45,078 nucleotides of DNA from Chelatococcus sambhunathii (GCF_001418005.1 NZ_LIOL01000007.1:157735-202812), one strand, 5' to 3'; numbered from the stretch's first letter, positions 16,815 through 24,778 are shown. Numbers and translations are program-made. The notes: generated by a model from the sequence alone, not told the origin.

Positions 16815-17320
16815 GGCTCGCCTCCCTCCTTGTCGCGGCCCGGCCGCAGGGCCAAGGCGTCGGGATCGGCCCGATCGCGGCGGCGCTTGATGAAGGCGCG
16901 CTCCACATGGTGGTCGGCGACGAAGCGGGCGACGACGCCGGCAACCTCGTCCGGCATCGGCACCACTTCGACAATGTTGTCGCCCGCCTCCGTATAGGCG
17001 GCCCCCTCGTTGGGGTCGGCCGTAACGACGAGGATGTCGAGCGGCGGCGTGACGCCTGTGGCATGGGCGGCGATCCACAGCTTCGGCGCCCCGCTTTCGA
17101 GATTGTCGCGGTACCCGGCCGTCTCCGCACGATAGAGATCGACGTCGAAGGCGCCGGCGTAGAAGCGCTGCACGCCGGCTTCCTCGCCGAGCAAGGTCCA
17201 CGGGGCCGCCTCCGGCACGCCGGCGATGACGGCGACCGGCAGCCAGGCATGATCCACCCAGCGGCTCTTCAACGGGCGGCGTTCGACGACGACGCCGACG
17301 CTGAATCTCTCATGCGCCAT
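16811..17320 (-). CDS. DUF3305 protein, FDH-associated
   Basis: The 169-aa product begins MAHERFSVGVVVERRPLKSR-WVDHAWLPVAVIAG, the DUF3305 hallmark. ADPNEGAAYTEAGDNIVEVV follows and the tail is basic (KRRRDRADPDALALRPGR). No signal peptide or cofactor motif is visible, so it should act in the cytoplasm. It overlaps the DUF3306 start by 4 bp, indicating coupled translation and likely a physical partnership. DUF3305 and DUF3306 are a conserved pair in fdh loci, with no established biochemical role that I know. Confidence 0.87.
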   Translation of the reverse strand: MAHERFSVGVVVERRPLKSRWVDHAWLPVAVIAGVPEAAPWTLLGEEAGVQRFYAGAFDVDLYRAETAGYRDNLESGAPKLWIAAHATGVTPPLDILVVTADPNEGAAYTEAGDNIVEVVPMPDEVAGVVARFVADHHVERAFIKRRRDRADPDALALRPGRDKEGGEP

Positions 17321-17332
17321 GATCCGGCCTCC

Positions 17333-18355
17333 TCAATGCACCGGCTGGTCCGCCACGAGCGGCAGGCCGGCAATGAGGTTCTGCGGCTTGAAGCGTAGCA
17401 GATTGCTCCGGTCCATCGCCATGATGAGATAGACGGGATGGCCGCGCACTTCCGGCCGCACCGGCACGGACGGGTCGACCGTCAGGCGGAAGAGGGCGAG
17501 AACGCGCGACGAAGCCTCCCCCTCCACCGCCTCTCCCCGCCACAGGGCGTTGCCGATGGCGGTGGCCTCGGCATCGAGCCCGATGAACCAGCGCCAGTCT
17601 CTGTCCTCGATGCGCTGCACAGGCTCGACCGCTACCGCGTGCCCCAGCGTCTCGCGCAGGAAGGCTTCGATGCAGCGGGCGATGGCCGCGCGGCCCCCGG
17701 CTTCGCCGCCAAGGTCGAGCACCATGTCGAAGGCATCGCTACGCTCCTGGTAGCCCGTCTCGCCCGGCTGCAGCACGTCAAGCTCGGTCACCGCCGGCCC
17801 GCCGAGCATGGCGAGCAGCGGCGAGGCCTGGCGGTTCTCCTCATGCATCGCGATGGTCTCGGCATCGGCGAGGAGGAGGTGGCCCTCGTGCACGGTCACC
17901 TTCTGCGGGCGGAAGAAGATCTCGCCCGCGCGCAGCACCTCGGCATCCTCGCAGCCGTCGAGCGCGGCACGCATCAGCACGTGGACGAGCTGGTTGAGGA
18001 AGAGCGGCGGAATGCCGGCGACGCCCTCCCCGATCATGCGCACATAGGCCGCCTGCAGCGTCGGCGCGGCCAGAAGCCGGTCGCGGAAGGAGAGAAACGC
18101 CCGCCAGTTGTCGCGCGCATCGGCATCGGCAAGCTGCGCCAGCGTCACGGGCGAGATGGCGGCGAAGGGATCGTCCATCAGCAGGGCATGAAGCGCCCGC
18201 TCGGCGGGGCAGGCCTCCTCCGGCGGCATGAGCTCCGGCCGGGCGAGATAGGCCTTCAGGAAGGCATCCGTCACCACGAGGCCGCCGTCCTCGCGCCGGT
18301 CGAGCAGCACGTGGCCGCTCGACAGCCAGAAGTCGCGGGTGGCGGCGTCGGTCAT
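17333..18355 (-). CDS. Uncharacterised FDH-associated protein (DUF6352-like)
   Basis: The 340-aa product begins MTDAATRDFWLSSGHVLLDR and contains GLVVTDAFLKAYLARPELMP, PAERALHALLMDDPFAAI, EIFFRPQKVTVHEGHLLLAD and a C-terminal VYLIMAMDRSNLLRFKPQNL. It has no signal peptide, membrane segment or Cys cluster; a cytoplasmic location is likely. From content and position I place it with DUF6352, found next to fdh genes in Hyphomicrobiales, but the family number is from memory. The ATG at 18355 overlaps the preceding gene by 4 bp. No enzymatic motif is recognisable. Confidence 0.75.
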   Translation of the reverse strand: MTDAATRDFWLSSGHVLLDRREDGGLVVTDAFLKAYLARPELMPPEEACPAERALHALLMDDPFAAISPVTLAQLADADARDNWRAFLSFRDRLLAAPTLQAAYVRMIGEGVAGIPPLFLNQLVHVLMRAALDGCEDAEVLRAGEIFFRPQKVTVHEGHLLLADAETIAMHEENRQASPLLAMLGGPAVTELDVLQPGETGYQERSDAFDMVLDLGGEAGGRAAIARCIEAFLRETLGHAVAVEPVQRIEDRDWRWFIGLDAEATAIGNALWRGEAVEGEASSRVLALFRLTVDPSVPVRPEVRGHPVYLIMAMDRSNLLRFKPQNLIAGLPLVADQPVH

Positions 18356-18885
18356 GGCTTGTCCTTCATCAGGGCGAGGAGGTCGACCTCCTCTGTCGGC
18401 TCGTCGTCGGTCTCGAAGAAGTCGAAGGCGCGGAAGCCCGCGCGCGGCCGGTCGCCACGCGGGGTGAGCGTGCGGTAGCGCTCGCGGATCTCGCCGTTCT
18501 CCATCACGCGCTGCAGGGCAAGGAGCGTGCCGACGGCATGGTCGCAGAGCGAGGCGGCGAAGGCGATCTCCTCCCGCGCTGCCGGCAGGGCGGTGGCGAC
18601 GTCGGGGGCGCCGAGCCGCTCGACGAAGCGTTGTGCCAGAAGTGCCGTGGCCGCCTCGATCTCGTCTTCGCTCGCCTCGCTCACCACCGTGAGGGTGGAA
18701 AAGCCGAAGCTGTCGATGCCGAGAAAGCCGGAGCGGAAGGCGACACGCTCCTTCGTCGGCAGCGAGGCGACATCGCTATCGGTGAAGAGAAAGGTGCCGG
18801 TCACCGCCCATTCGCCCGGTGCAGCGGCACGGGCGAAGACGAAGGTGTCGGAGGCGTCGAGCCGGATGGTACGCGGCAGCTTCAT
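18352..18885 (-). CDS. Uncharacterised FDH-associated protein (DUF6505-like)
   Basis: The 177-aa product begins MKLPRTIRLDASDTFVFARA and has GEWAVTGTFLFTDSD, KERVAFRSGFLGIDSFGFST and a helical C-terminal half ending in an acidic stretch, FFETDDEPTEEVDLLALM. It is soluble and probably cytoplasmic. I place it with the DUF6505 family of alphaproteobacterial fdh loci, from memory and context. GGGGAGG before the ATG at 18885 supports the start. It overlaps both neighbours by 4 bp, so it is tightly coupled to the ligase-like gene upstream and the DUF6352-like gene downstream. Confidence 0.75.
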   Translation of the reverse strand: MKLPRTIRLDASDTFVFARAAAPGEWAVTGTFLFTDSDVASLPTKERVAFRSGFLGIDSFGFSTLTVVSEASEDEIEAATALLAQRFVERLGAPDVATALPAAREEIAFAASLCDHAVGTLLALQRVMENGEIRERYRTLTPRGDRPRAGFRAFDFFETDDEPTEEVDLLALMKDKP

Positions 18886-19622
18886 GACGGACGCCTCCCC
18901 TCGGCATCGCGCTCGCCAAGACGCGCGAGCGCTTCGACGAAGAGACGCCGGCGGCGGCCGCGGCCCGTCGTGACGAGCAGATCGCCGTTCACGTCGATGG
19001 CAAAAGACGAATCGCCGGAATCGCTTGGCGCCAGACGTTCAACATAATGTAAAATCTGAGAAGCGCCGTGGTCGTCCGAGAAGCCATGCAGATTCGCCAT
19101 CAAGTGGCGCGCGAAGCTCTCGACGAGGCTTTCGGCATCCCCCTCGAGCCCGCCGACCATATCGATGCCGAGGCTCCCGCTGGTCGCTTCCGGACCGTCG
19201 AGCGTCGCGATACGCAGTCGCGCGCCGAAGACGAGCCAGTCCGGCACCGCCGCATCGCGCGCGCCCGCCGGCCAGGCAAGTTGCCCGTCGCCGACGAGCA
19301 CGCCGTCGAGGCGGATGCCGCCCGGCCAGTCGAAGGTCAGCGGATGCTCCGGCGCGCAATGGGCCGCGACGGCATCGGCGAGCGCATTTATCGCCGGGTA
19401 GAAGGCGAGGCGTGCGAGAGCGAGCGGCTCGGCCGGCTCCAGCACCACGGCGCAGTCGACGAGATCGAAGCGGCGCGCCCACACGAGTGTGCCCGCCCCT
19501 GCCTCGCTCGCGATCGCCCGGGCGTGGGCGAATGCATCCCTTGCCTCGCGCAGGGTGATGAGCGTGAACGGGGGCGGCAGCACGAGCTCGCGGCGGCCGA
19601 TTGACGTGATCTTGACCGGAAT
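18882..19622 (-). CDS. Biotin/lipoate ligase-like protein with degenerate active site; probable ATT start
   Basis: The ~246-aa product resembles the biotin/lipoate protein ligase fold of the DUF4444 type: LPPPFTLITLREARDAFAHA, then GAGTLVWARRFDLVDCAVVL, and a C-terminal FAIDVNGDLLVTTGRGRRRR domain. The catalytic motifs look damaged: the usual KWPND is DWPGG (FDWPGGIRLDGVLVGDG), and the GRGRRGR loop is GAGTLVWARR. A perfect GGGGAGGAAGCC precedes ATT at 19622 at exactly the distance it precedes ATG in the 15147 gene. No ATG, and only a poorly placed GTG (19583) or TTG (19661), is available. No biotinyl or lipoyl acceptor is encoded nearby. It begins the five-gene block that runs into DUF3306. 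Confidence 0.75.
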   Translation of the reverse strand: MPVKITSIGRRELVLPPPFTLITLREARDAFAHARAIASEAGAGTLVWARRFDLVDCAVVLEPAEPLALARLAFYPAINALADAVAAHCAPEHPLTFDWPGGIRLDGVLVGDGQLAWPAGARDAAVPDWLVFGARLRIATLDGPEATSGSLGIDMVGGLEGDAESLVESFARHLMANLHGFSDDHGASQILHYVERLAPSDSGDSSFAIDVNGDLLVTTGRGRRRRLFVEALARLGERDAEGRRPS

Positions 19623-19645
19623 GGCTTCCTCCCCTTCGCCATTCG

Positions 19646-19662
19646 ATTGGAATTCATCCAAT
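19646..19662. promoter_or_regulatory. Candidate LysR-type operator between the ligase-like gene and the polyferredoxin
   Basis: ATTGGAATTCATCCAAT is an inverted repeat with perfect ATTGG/CCAAT arms. It shares ATTGGAAT-N3-T-S-CAAT with the site at 16018-16034. It lies in the 110-bp divergent region, 23 bp from one start and 70 bp from the other, and could control both directions. Confidence 0.45.
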
Positions 19663-19732
19663 TCGATATAAGCTGACGCGAAATGGTGCGAATGCAAGCG
19701 CTGTCGGTATCGGTATCGCGGAGGTGAACGCA

Positions 19733-21811
19733 ATGGCTGAAGGCCCCGGTCGCGGCAAGCGCCCCATCGCCAACGGCCCGGTGGTCGAGGCAAGGCCCGT
19801 CGCCTTCGTCTGCTCCTGCGAGGGCACGATGCCGCTGGACGAAAAGCTGCTGACGCGGGCCTGCCCGGGCCATGACATGCGCTTCGCCGACCAGCTGTGC
19901 CGGCGCGAGCTGGAGCGGCTCAAGGCCGCGCTCGGCCCGGAGGCGGACATCCTCGTCGGCTGCACCCAGGAGGCGCCGCTTTTCGAGGAGGTAGCGGGCG
20001 AGAACGCCCCGGAAGCTAATCTCACCTTCGTCAATCTGCGCGAGAACGCCGGCTGGTCGGCCGAGGCGGATGCGGCAGGCCCCAAGATGGCGGCGCTGAT
20101 CGCCGCGGCGCGGATCGCGCCGTCGCAGGCGCCGCTGGTGCCCCTGAAGAGCGAGGGCGTCGCCCTCGTCTATGGCCGCGACGAGACGGCGATCGCCCTC
20201 GCCGAGCGGCTCAAGGACGTGCTGGACGTCACCGTGCTGCTGACGCGCCCCGGTGATGTGCCGGCGCCGCGCCGGAGCGACTTTCCCGTGCTCAAGGGCA
20301 CTATCGCCCAGGCGACCGGCTGGCTCGGCGCCTTCGAGCTGACGGTCAACGACTTCGCGCATCCGGCCCCGTCCTCGCGCGCCAGGCTCGCCTTCGGCGC
20401 GCCACGCGACGGCGCCCTGTCGCGCTGCGACATCGTCCTCGATGTCAGCGGTGGCGTGCCGCTCTTCCCGGCGGGGGAACTGCGCGCCGGCTACCTGCGC
20501 GCCGACCCCGGCGACCCGGCGGCCGTGGCGCGCCTTGCCTTCGAGGCGTCGCAGCTCGTCGGCGAGTTCGACAAGCCGCGCTACGTCACCTTCGATGCGG
20601 CGCTGTGCGCCCACTCGCGCTCGAAGAAGACCGGCTGCACGCGCTGCCTCGACCTGTGCCCCACCGGCGCCATCACGCCGGACGGCGACCATGTCGCCAT
20701 CTCGGCCGAGATCTGCGCCGGTTGCGGCGCCTGCGCCGCCGTCTGCCCGACCGGCGCGGCGACCTATGCCCTGCCGGCGAGCGACACCTTGATGGCACGG
20801 CTGCGCGCCCTGCTCCACACCTATGCCGAGGCCGGCGGCGAGCGGGCGGTGGTGCTCTTCCACGACGAGACCCATGGAGCGGAGCTGATCGATGCGCTTG
20901 CCCGTTACGGCGAGGGCCTGCCAGCCCATGTCCTGCCGGTTGCCGTAAACGAGGCGACGCAACTCGGGCTCGATGCCTTCGCTGCGGCCCTCGCCTATGG
21001 CGCGACGGCGATCCGCGTGCTGACGCGCGCCAAGCCCAAGCACGACACGGGCGGCCTCGTGCGCAACCTTGCCTATATGGACGCCATCGCGGCGCCGCTT
21101 GGCTTCGGCGAAGGCTGCGTGGCGACGATCGAGACGGACGACCCCGACCAGCTCGCGGCGGCACTCGCCGGTGTGCCGGTGGCGGGCGTGCCGGAGCGGC
21201 GGGCGGCGAAGTTCCTGCCGCTCGGCCAGGGGCGCGAGCTCACCGTGATGGCGCTCAAGGAACTGCGCAATGTCGCGCCGCTTGCCGTCGACGTCCTGCC
21301 CCTGCCCGAGCGCGCGCCCTTCGGTACCGTGCATGTCGAGACGGAGGGCTGCACGCTGTGTCATGCCTGTGTCGCCGCCTGTCCGACGGGGGCGCTCGGC
21401 GACAATCCCGACAAGCCGATGCTGACCTTCGCCGAGGACCGCTGCGTGCAGTGCGGGCTATGCGCCGCCACCTGCCCGGAGAAGGTCATCACGCTCGAGC
21501 CGCGCATCGACTTCGCCGCCTGGGCCGCCCCGCCGGTGACGAAGAAGGAGGAGGAGCCCTTCCACTGCGTCGCCTGCGGCAAGCCCTTCGGCACCCGCTC
21601 CACCATCGAGCGGATCGTCTCGCGGCTCGAGGGCCGGCACTGGATGTTCTCGGGCGAGCACGCCCGGCGCATCGCCGTCATCAAGATGTGCGAGGACTGC
21701 CGCGTCGAGGCCGTGGTCAACGAGAGCTTCGACCCGCACGATGCTCCCGCCCGGCCGGCGCCGCGCACGAGCGAGGACTACCTGCGCGCGCGGGAGAAGA
21801 AGCACCACTGA
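19733..21811 (+). CDS. FDH-associated multi-cluster 4Fe-4S protein (polyferredoxin)
   Basis: The 692-aa protein starts MAEGPGRGKRPIANGPVVEA. An N-terminal domain with VAFVCSCEGTMPLDEK and VGCTQEAPLFEE precedes two ferredoxin pairs: CTRCLDLCPTGAI and CAGCGACAAVCPTG near residues 300-340, and CTLCHACVAACPTGAL and CVQCGLCAATCPEKVI near 540-580. A Cys-rich tail has CVACGKPFG and MCEDCRVEAVV. It lacks a signal peptide, so it should be a cytoplasmic electron carrier or maturation scaffold. GGAGGTG 8 nt upstream supports the ATG over the GTG at 19724. It is divergent from the ligase/DUF block. Homologues sit in fdh loci of many proteobacteria. Confidence 0.9.
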   Translation: MAEGPGRGKRPIANGPVVEARPVAFVCSCEGTMPLDEKLLTRACPGHDMRFADQLCRRELERLKAALGPEADILVGCTQEAPLFEEVAGENAPEANLTFVNLRENAGWSAEADAAGPKMAALIAAARIAPSQAPLVPLKSEGVALVYGRDETAIALAERLKDVLDVTVLLTRPGDVPAPRRSDFPVLKGTIAQATGWLGAFELTVNDFAHPAPSSRARLAFGAPRDGALSRCDIVLDVSGGVPLFPAGELRAGYLRADPGDPAAVARLAFEASQLVGEFDKPRYVTFDAALCAHSRSKKTGCTRCLDLCPTGAITPDGDHVAISAEICAGCGACAAVCPTGAATYALPASDTLMARLRALLHTYAEAGGERAVVLFHDETHGAELIDALARYGEGLPAHVLPVAVNEATQLGLDAFAAALAYGATAIRVLTRAKPKHDTGGLVRNLAYMDAIAAPLGFGEGCVATIETDDPDQLAAALAGVPVAGVPERRAAKFLPLGQGRELTVMALKELRNVAPLAVDVLPLPERAPFGTVHVETEGCTLCHACVAACPTGALGDNPDKPMLTFAEDRCVQCGLCAATCPEKVITLEPRIDFAAWAAPPVTKKEEEPFHCVACGKPFGTRSTIERIVSRLEGRHWMFSGEHARRIAVIKMCEDCRVEAVVNESFDPHDAPARPAPRTSEDYLRAREKKHH

Positions 21812-21817
21812 CCGGCG

Positions 21818-22807
21818 TCAGCGCGGGTCCTGCGCCGCGGCGGCGATGAGCTCGAAGGACCTGAGCCGCGCCGCATGGTCGTAGACGTCGGAGACGACGA
21901 TCAGTTCGTCGGCGGCGGTCTCGGCGACGAGCGCCGCAATGCCCTCGCGGACGGTCTGCGGCGAGCCGACGATCGAGCGGGCCAGCATGCGCATGGCCTG
22001 CGCCTTCTCCATGGGCGTCCAGTAGGTCTCGATGTCGTCGATCGGCGGGCGACTCAGCCCGCGCGCGCCGCGGAAGATGTTGGCGAAGGACATCTGCTGG
22101 GTGGTGGCGAGGCGGCGGGCCTCCACATCGCTCGGCGCGGCGATGATGTTGACGCCCACCATGGCATGGGGCCGCGCGAGCTGGGCGGAGGGCTTGAAGC
22201 GGGAGCGATAGGCCTCGAGCGCCGGCAGCAGCATCTCGGGCGCGAAATGCGAGGCGAAGGCATAGGGCAGGCCGAGTTCGGCAGCGAGCATCGCGCCGAA
22301 CATGCTGGAGCCGAGGATCCAGATCGGCACGTTCGATCCCGCCCCCGGCACGGCGCGGATCATCTGGTCCGGCGCGGGCGGACCGAGAAGCGCCTGCAGT
22401 TCCACGACATCCTGCGGGAAGGTATCGGCGCTGGCCGGGGAACGGCGCAAGGCGCGCAGGGTGCGCTGGTCAGTGCCCGGCGCCCGGCCGACGCCGAGGT
22501 CGATGCGGCCGGGGAACAGGGCCTCGAGCGTGCCGAACTGCTCGGCGATGACGAGCGGCGAATGGTTGGGCAGCATGATGCCGCCTGCACCGACGCGGAT
22601 GGTGCTGGTGCCGGCGGCGATATGGGCGATGACGACGGAGGTCGCCGCGCTCGCGATGCCCGGCATGTTGTGGTGCTCCGCCACCCAGATGCGGCGGTAG
22701 CCGAAGCCCTCCGCGTGGCGCGCAAGGTCGCGGGCGTTGTCGAGCGCGCCGCGCGCATCCGTCTCCTCCGTGATGCGGACGAGATCGAGAATCGAAAGTG
22801 CAACCAT
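21818..22807 (-). CDS. LLM-class flavin-dependent monooxygenase
   Basis: The 329-aa protein is a luciferase-like monooxygenase of the MsnO8/YhbW-type group. It begins [20 protein letters not shown] and has the conserved [40 protein letters not shown] and [16 protein letters not shown] motifs, which shape the FMN and substrate site. Such enzymes use FMNH2 or F420H2, here presumably FMNH2; the substrate cannot be inferred. It converges on the polyferredoxin gene with only 6 bp between stops. No link to formate or nitrate metabolism is evident, so its presence here may be incidental. Confidence 0.92.
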   Translation of the reverse strand: MVALSILDLVRITEETDARGALDNARDLARHAEGFGYRRIWVAEHHNMPGIASAATSVVIAHIAAGTSTIRVGAGGIMLPNHSPLVIAEQFGTLEALFPGRIDLGVGRAPGTDQRTLRALRRSPASADTFPQDVVELQALLGPPAPDQMIRAVPGAGSNVPIWILGSSMFGAMLAAELGLPYAFASHFAPEMLLPALEAYRSRFKPSAQLARPHAMVGVNIIAAPSDVEARRLATTQQMSFANIFRGARGLSRPPIDDIETYWTPMEKAQAMRMLARSIVGSPQTVREGIAALVAETAADELIVVSDVYDHAARLRSFELIAAAAQDPR

Positions 22808-22960
22808 GTCGTCATCCCCGTCGAGCCGTTGTGCGGGCCAGATGGGGAGCCCGCGGACGAGGCGGAACCGCCAGACGCGCCCGGCCCCGGCGCCGAGCCA
22901 TGCGCCCGGCGCACCTTTCGGAAGAATAGCGGCGGCAGGTTGCAGCGATGCAACGGGCGT

Positions 22961-24280
22961 TCAGCGCGGCGCAGTGGCCTTCCTCAGGAAGTCCACCAGC
23001 GCCTGTCGGTCTGCCTCGCTCGTCACCCGCTGCTCCGGCATCTTGGTGCCGGGCAGATAGGCATTGGGGCCGATCTCGAAGAGGCGGGCGATGGTCTGGC
23101 CCGACCAGACGATGCTCAGGGCCCTGAGTGCCGGCGAATAGTCGTAGCCGGGCGCGGAGGCGATGCGCCGGCCGAAGATGCCGTAGAGCGTCGGGCCGGC
23201 CCGGTTGCCGCCGTCCGGGGTCAGCGTGTGGCAGGCGGCGCAGGCGCGGAAGACCTCGGCCCCGCGCTCGCCGGAGAAAGCCGCGAGCGGATCCTCTCCC
23301 GCCTGCGGAATGACGGCACCGATATGCTCGCCCGTGCGCGCGTCCCAGCGGCGGACCATCCGGTCGCCGCCGCCCGAAAAGATCTCGCCGCCGTCGGGCG
23401 AGAAGGCGAGCGACCACACCGGCAGCCCCGGCCCGACGAGCGTCGCGACCACCGCCCGGGTGCTGCGCTCGATGATGGCGACGTCACCGCGGATGCCACC
23501 GGCGGCGACGCGCTTACCGTCCGGCGACAAGGCGAGGGCGATGAGGGGCGTCGGGCCCACCTCGCGCTCGCCGAGCACCTCCCCCGTCGCCGAGACGAAA
23601 TGCAGCTTGCCGTCGGCCCCCGCGACGACGATCTCGCCATCGGGGGCGACGACGACGCCGTTGAGCGGCGTCGGCAAGGTCACGACGACGGGCGGCCGCG
23701 CGGGATCCTGCGGCCACAGGCGCAGCGTCGCGTCATAGCCGGAGGTGACGAGCCCGCCCGCGGGCACGAAGGCGACGCCGTTGACGTTGCCCTGATGGCC
23801 CCGGAGGCGCCGCCGCTCCTCGCCCTGCGGCGACCACAGCGCCGCCGTGCCGTCCCAGGCCGCCGACGCGAAGGTGCCGTCCGGGCCGGCCGTGAGCGCG
23901 ACGATCGGCGCCTCGTGTGCCACGATCACGCGCTCGGGCGTGCGGCCTGCAGCCGGCCAGATCGCGATGCGCCCGTCCTCGCCGCCCGTGGCGAAGCGTC
24001 CCTCTCCAAGCGCCACGGCTGCGTTGACCGAGCCGTCGTGGGCGCGCAGCACCGCTTCCGCCACGCCGGAGGCCAGCCGCCAGCGGATGGCCGAGGTATC
24101 GAAGCTCCCGGTCAGCGCCACCTCTCCTGCGGGATCGACAGCGATCGCCCGCACCGGGCCGCCGTGGCCGCGCAGTTCCTGCGCCTCGGGGGCACCGGTC
24201 AGGGAGAGCGTGAGGAACAGCGCGGCGAGGCCCCGCATTGCCCGGGCGAAGCGGCGCGGTGCATGATCCGGGCGAATCAT
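22961..24280 (-). CDS. WD40 beta-propeller fused to cytochrome c
   Basis: The 439-aa product has an N-terminal signal (MRGLAALFLTLSLTGAPEAQ within a slightly longer start). About seven WD40-like blades follow (ELRGHGGPVRAIAVDPAGEV, LRAHDGSVNAAVA, LRGHQGNVNGVAFVPAG, VWSLAFSPDGGEIFSGGGDR). A C-terminal class I cytochrome c domain has CAACHT for heme attachment, GPTLYGIFGRRI, and TKMPEQRV supplying the Met ligand region. It should be a periplasmic c-type cytochrome with a protein- or ligand-binding propeller. GGGGAGG lies 10 nt before the ATG at 24280; the ATG at 24238 lacks a ribosome binding site. Its partner is unknown, but its position inside the FDH region is suggestive. Confidence 0.9.
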   Translation of the reverse strand: MIRPDHAPRRFARAMRGLAALFLTLSLTGAPEAQELRGHGGPVRAIAVDPAGEVALTGSFDTSAIRWRLASGVAEAVLRAHDGSVNAAVALGEGRFATGGEDGRIAIWPAAGRTPERVIVAHEAPIVALTAGPDGTFASAAWDGTAALWSPQGEERRRLRGHQGNVNGVAFVPAGGLVTSGYDATLRLWPQDPARPPVVVTLPTPLNGVVVAPDGEIVVAGADGKLHFVSATGEVLGEREVGPTPLIALALSPDGKRVAAGGIRGDVAIIERSTRAVVATLVGPGLPVWSLAFSPDGGEIFSGGGDRMVRRWDARTGEHIGAVIPQAGEDPLAAFSGERGAEVFRACAACHTLTPDGGNRAGPTLYGIFGRRIASAPGYDYSPALRALSIVWSGQTIARLFEIGPNAYLPGTKMPEQRVTSEADRQALVDFLRKATAPR

Positions 24281-24297
24281 CGAAGGGACGCCTCCCC

Positions 24298-24549
24298 ATG
24301 AGCGACGAGACCAGCCATGATGCAACCGCCGGACAAACGCTCGACCTGCGCGGCCTCAAATGCCCCCTGCCCGCCCTTCACACCCGCAAGGCCCTGCGCA
24401 GCCTCAAGGCGGGCATGCTCCTCATCGTCGAATGCACGGATCCGATGGCCGCCATCGACATCCCGAACCTGGTGCGCGAGACGGGAGACATGCTCGAGGC
24501 GCAGGAAAGGCGCGGCGACAACCTCCTCTTCTCCATCCGCAAGGCCTAA
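24298..24549 (+). CDS. TusA/SirA-family sulfur carrier protein
   Basis: The 83-aa protein has the TusA core: LDLRGLKCPLPALHTRKALR with the sulfur-accepting Cys in CPLP, then GMLLIVECTDPMAAIDIPNL and a C-terminal NLLFSIRKA strand. TusA-family proteins relay persulfide sulfur; in E. coli TusA influences molybdenum-cofactor and tRNA thiolation, and FdhD needs sulfur from IscS. Located 2.5 kb from fdhD, it may feed sulfur to FDH maturation, but that is inference. GAAGGGA precedes the ATG at 24298. Its start is only 17 bp from the divergent WD40-cytochrome gene. Confidence 0.92.
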   Translation: MSDETSHDATAGQTLDLRGLKCPLPALHTRKALRSLKAGMLLIVECTDPMAAIDIPNLVRETGDMLEAQERRGDNLLFSIRKA

Positions 24550-24563
24550 GAAGCGCGTCCCGC

Positions 24564-24698
24564 TCAGTGAATGTCACCGAGGCGCACGCCGCTCGTCGTG
24601 AAGGCCACGTCCACGGGCTTCTGCAGATCGGACAGGACGAAATCGGCACCCACCGCGACGACGATGGCGACGACCACGGCAACGATGAATGCGCGCAT
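24564..24698 (-). CDS. Small single-pass membrane protein (44 aa)
   Basis: The 44-residue product starts MRAFIVAVVVAIVVAVGADF, one hydrophobic helix, followed by LSDLQKPVDVAFTTSGVRLG. GGGAGGGAGCA lies directly before the ATG at 24698, a strong ribosome binding site. The short polar C-terminus suggests a periplasmic tail or a small subunit. I know of similar unnamed small proteins in rhizobia but cannot assign a function. It lies between the TusA-like gene and mobA, transcribed in the mobA direction with 80 bp separating it. Confidence 0.7.
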   Translation of the reverse strand: MRAFIVAVVVAIVVAVGADFVLSDLQKPVDVAFTTSGVRLGDIH

Positions 24699-24778
24699 TG
24701 CTCCCTCCCCCAATGTCTCCACCCAATCTTCCTGTTCCCTGCATCGCCTGAGGAGGGTGCGTGCGAAAGCGCGCCCCG

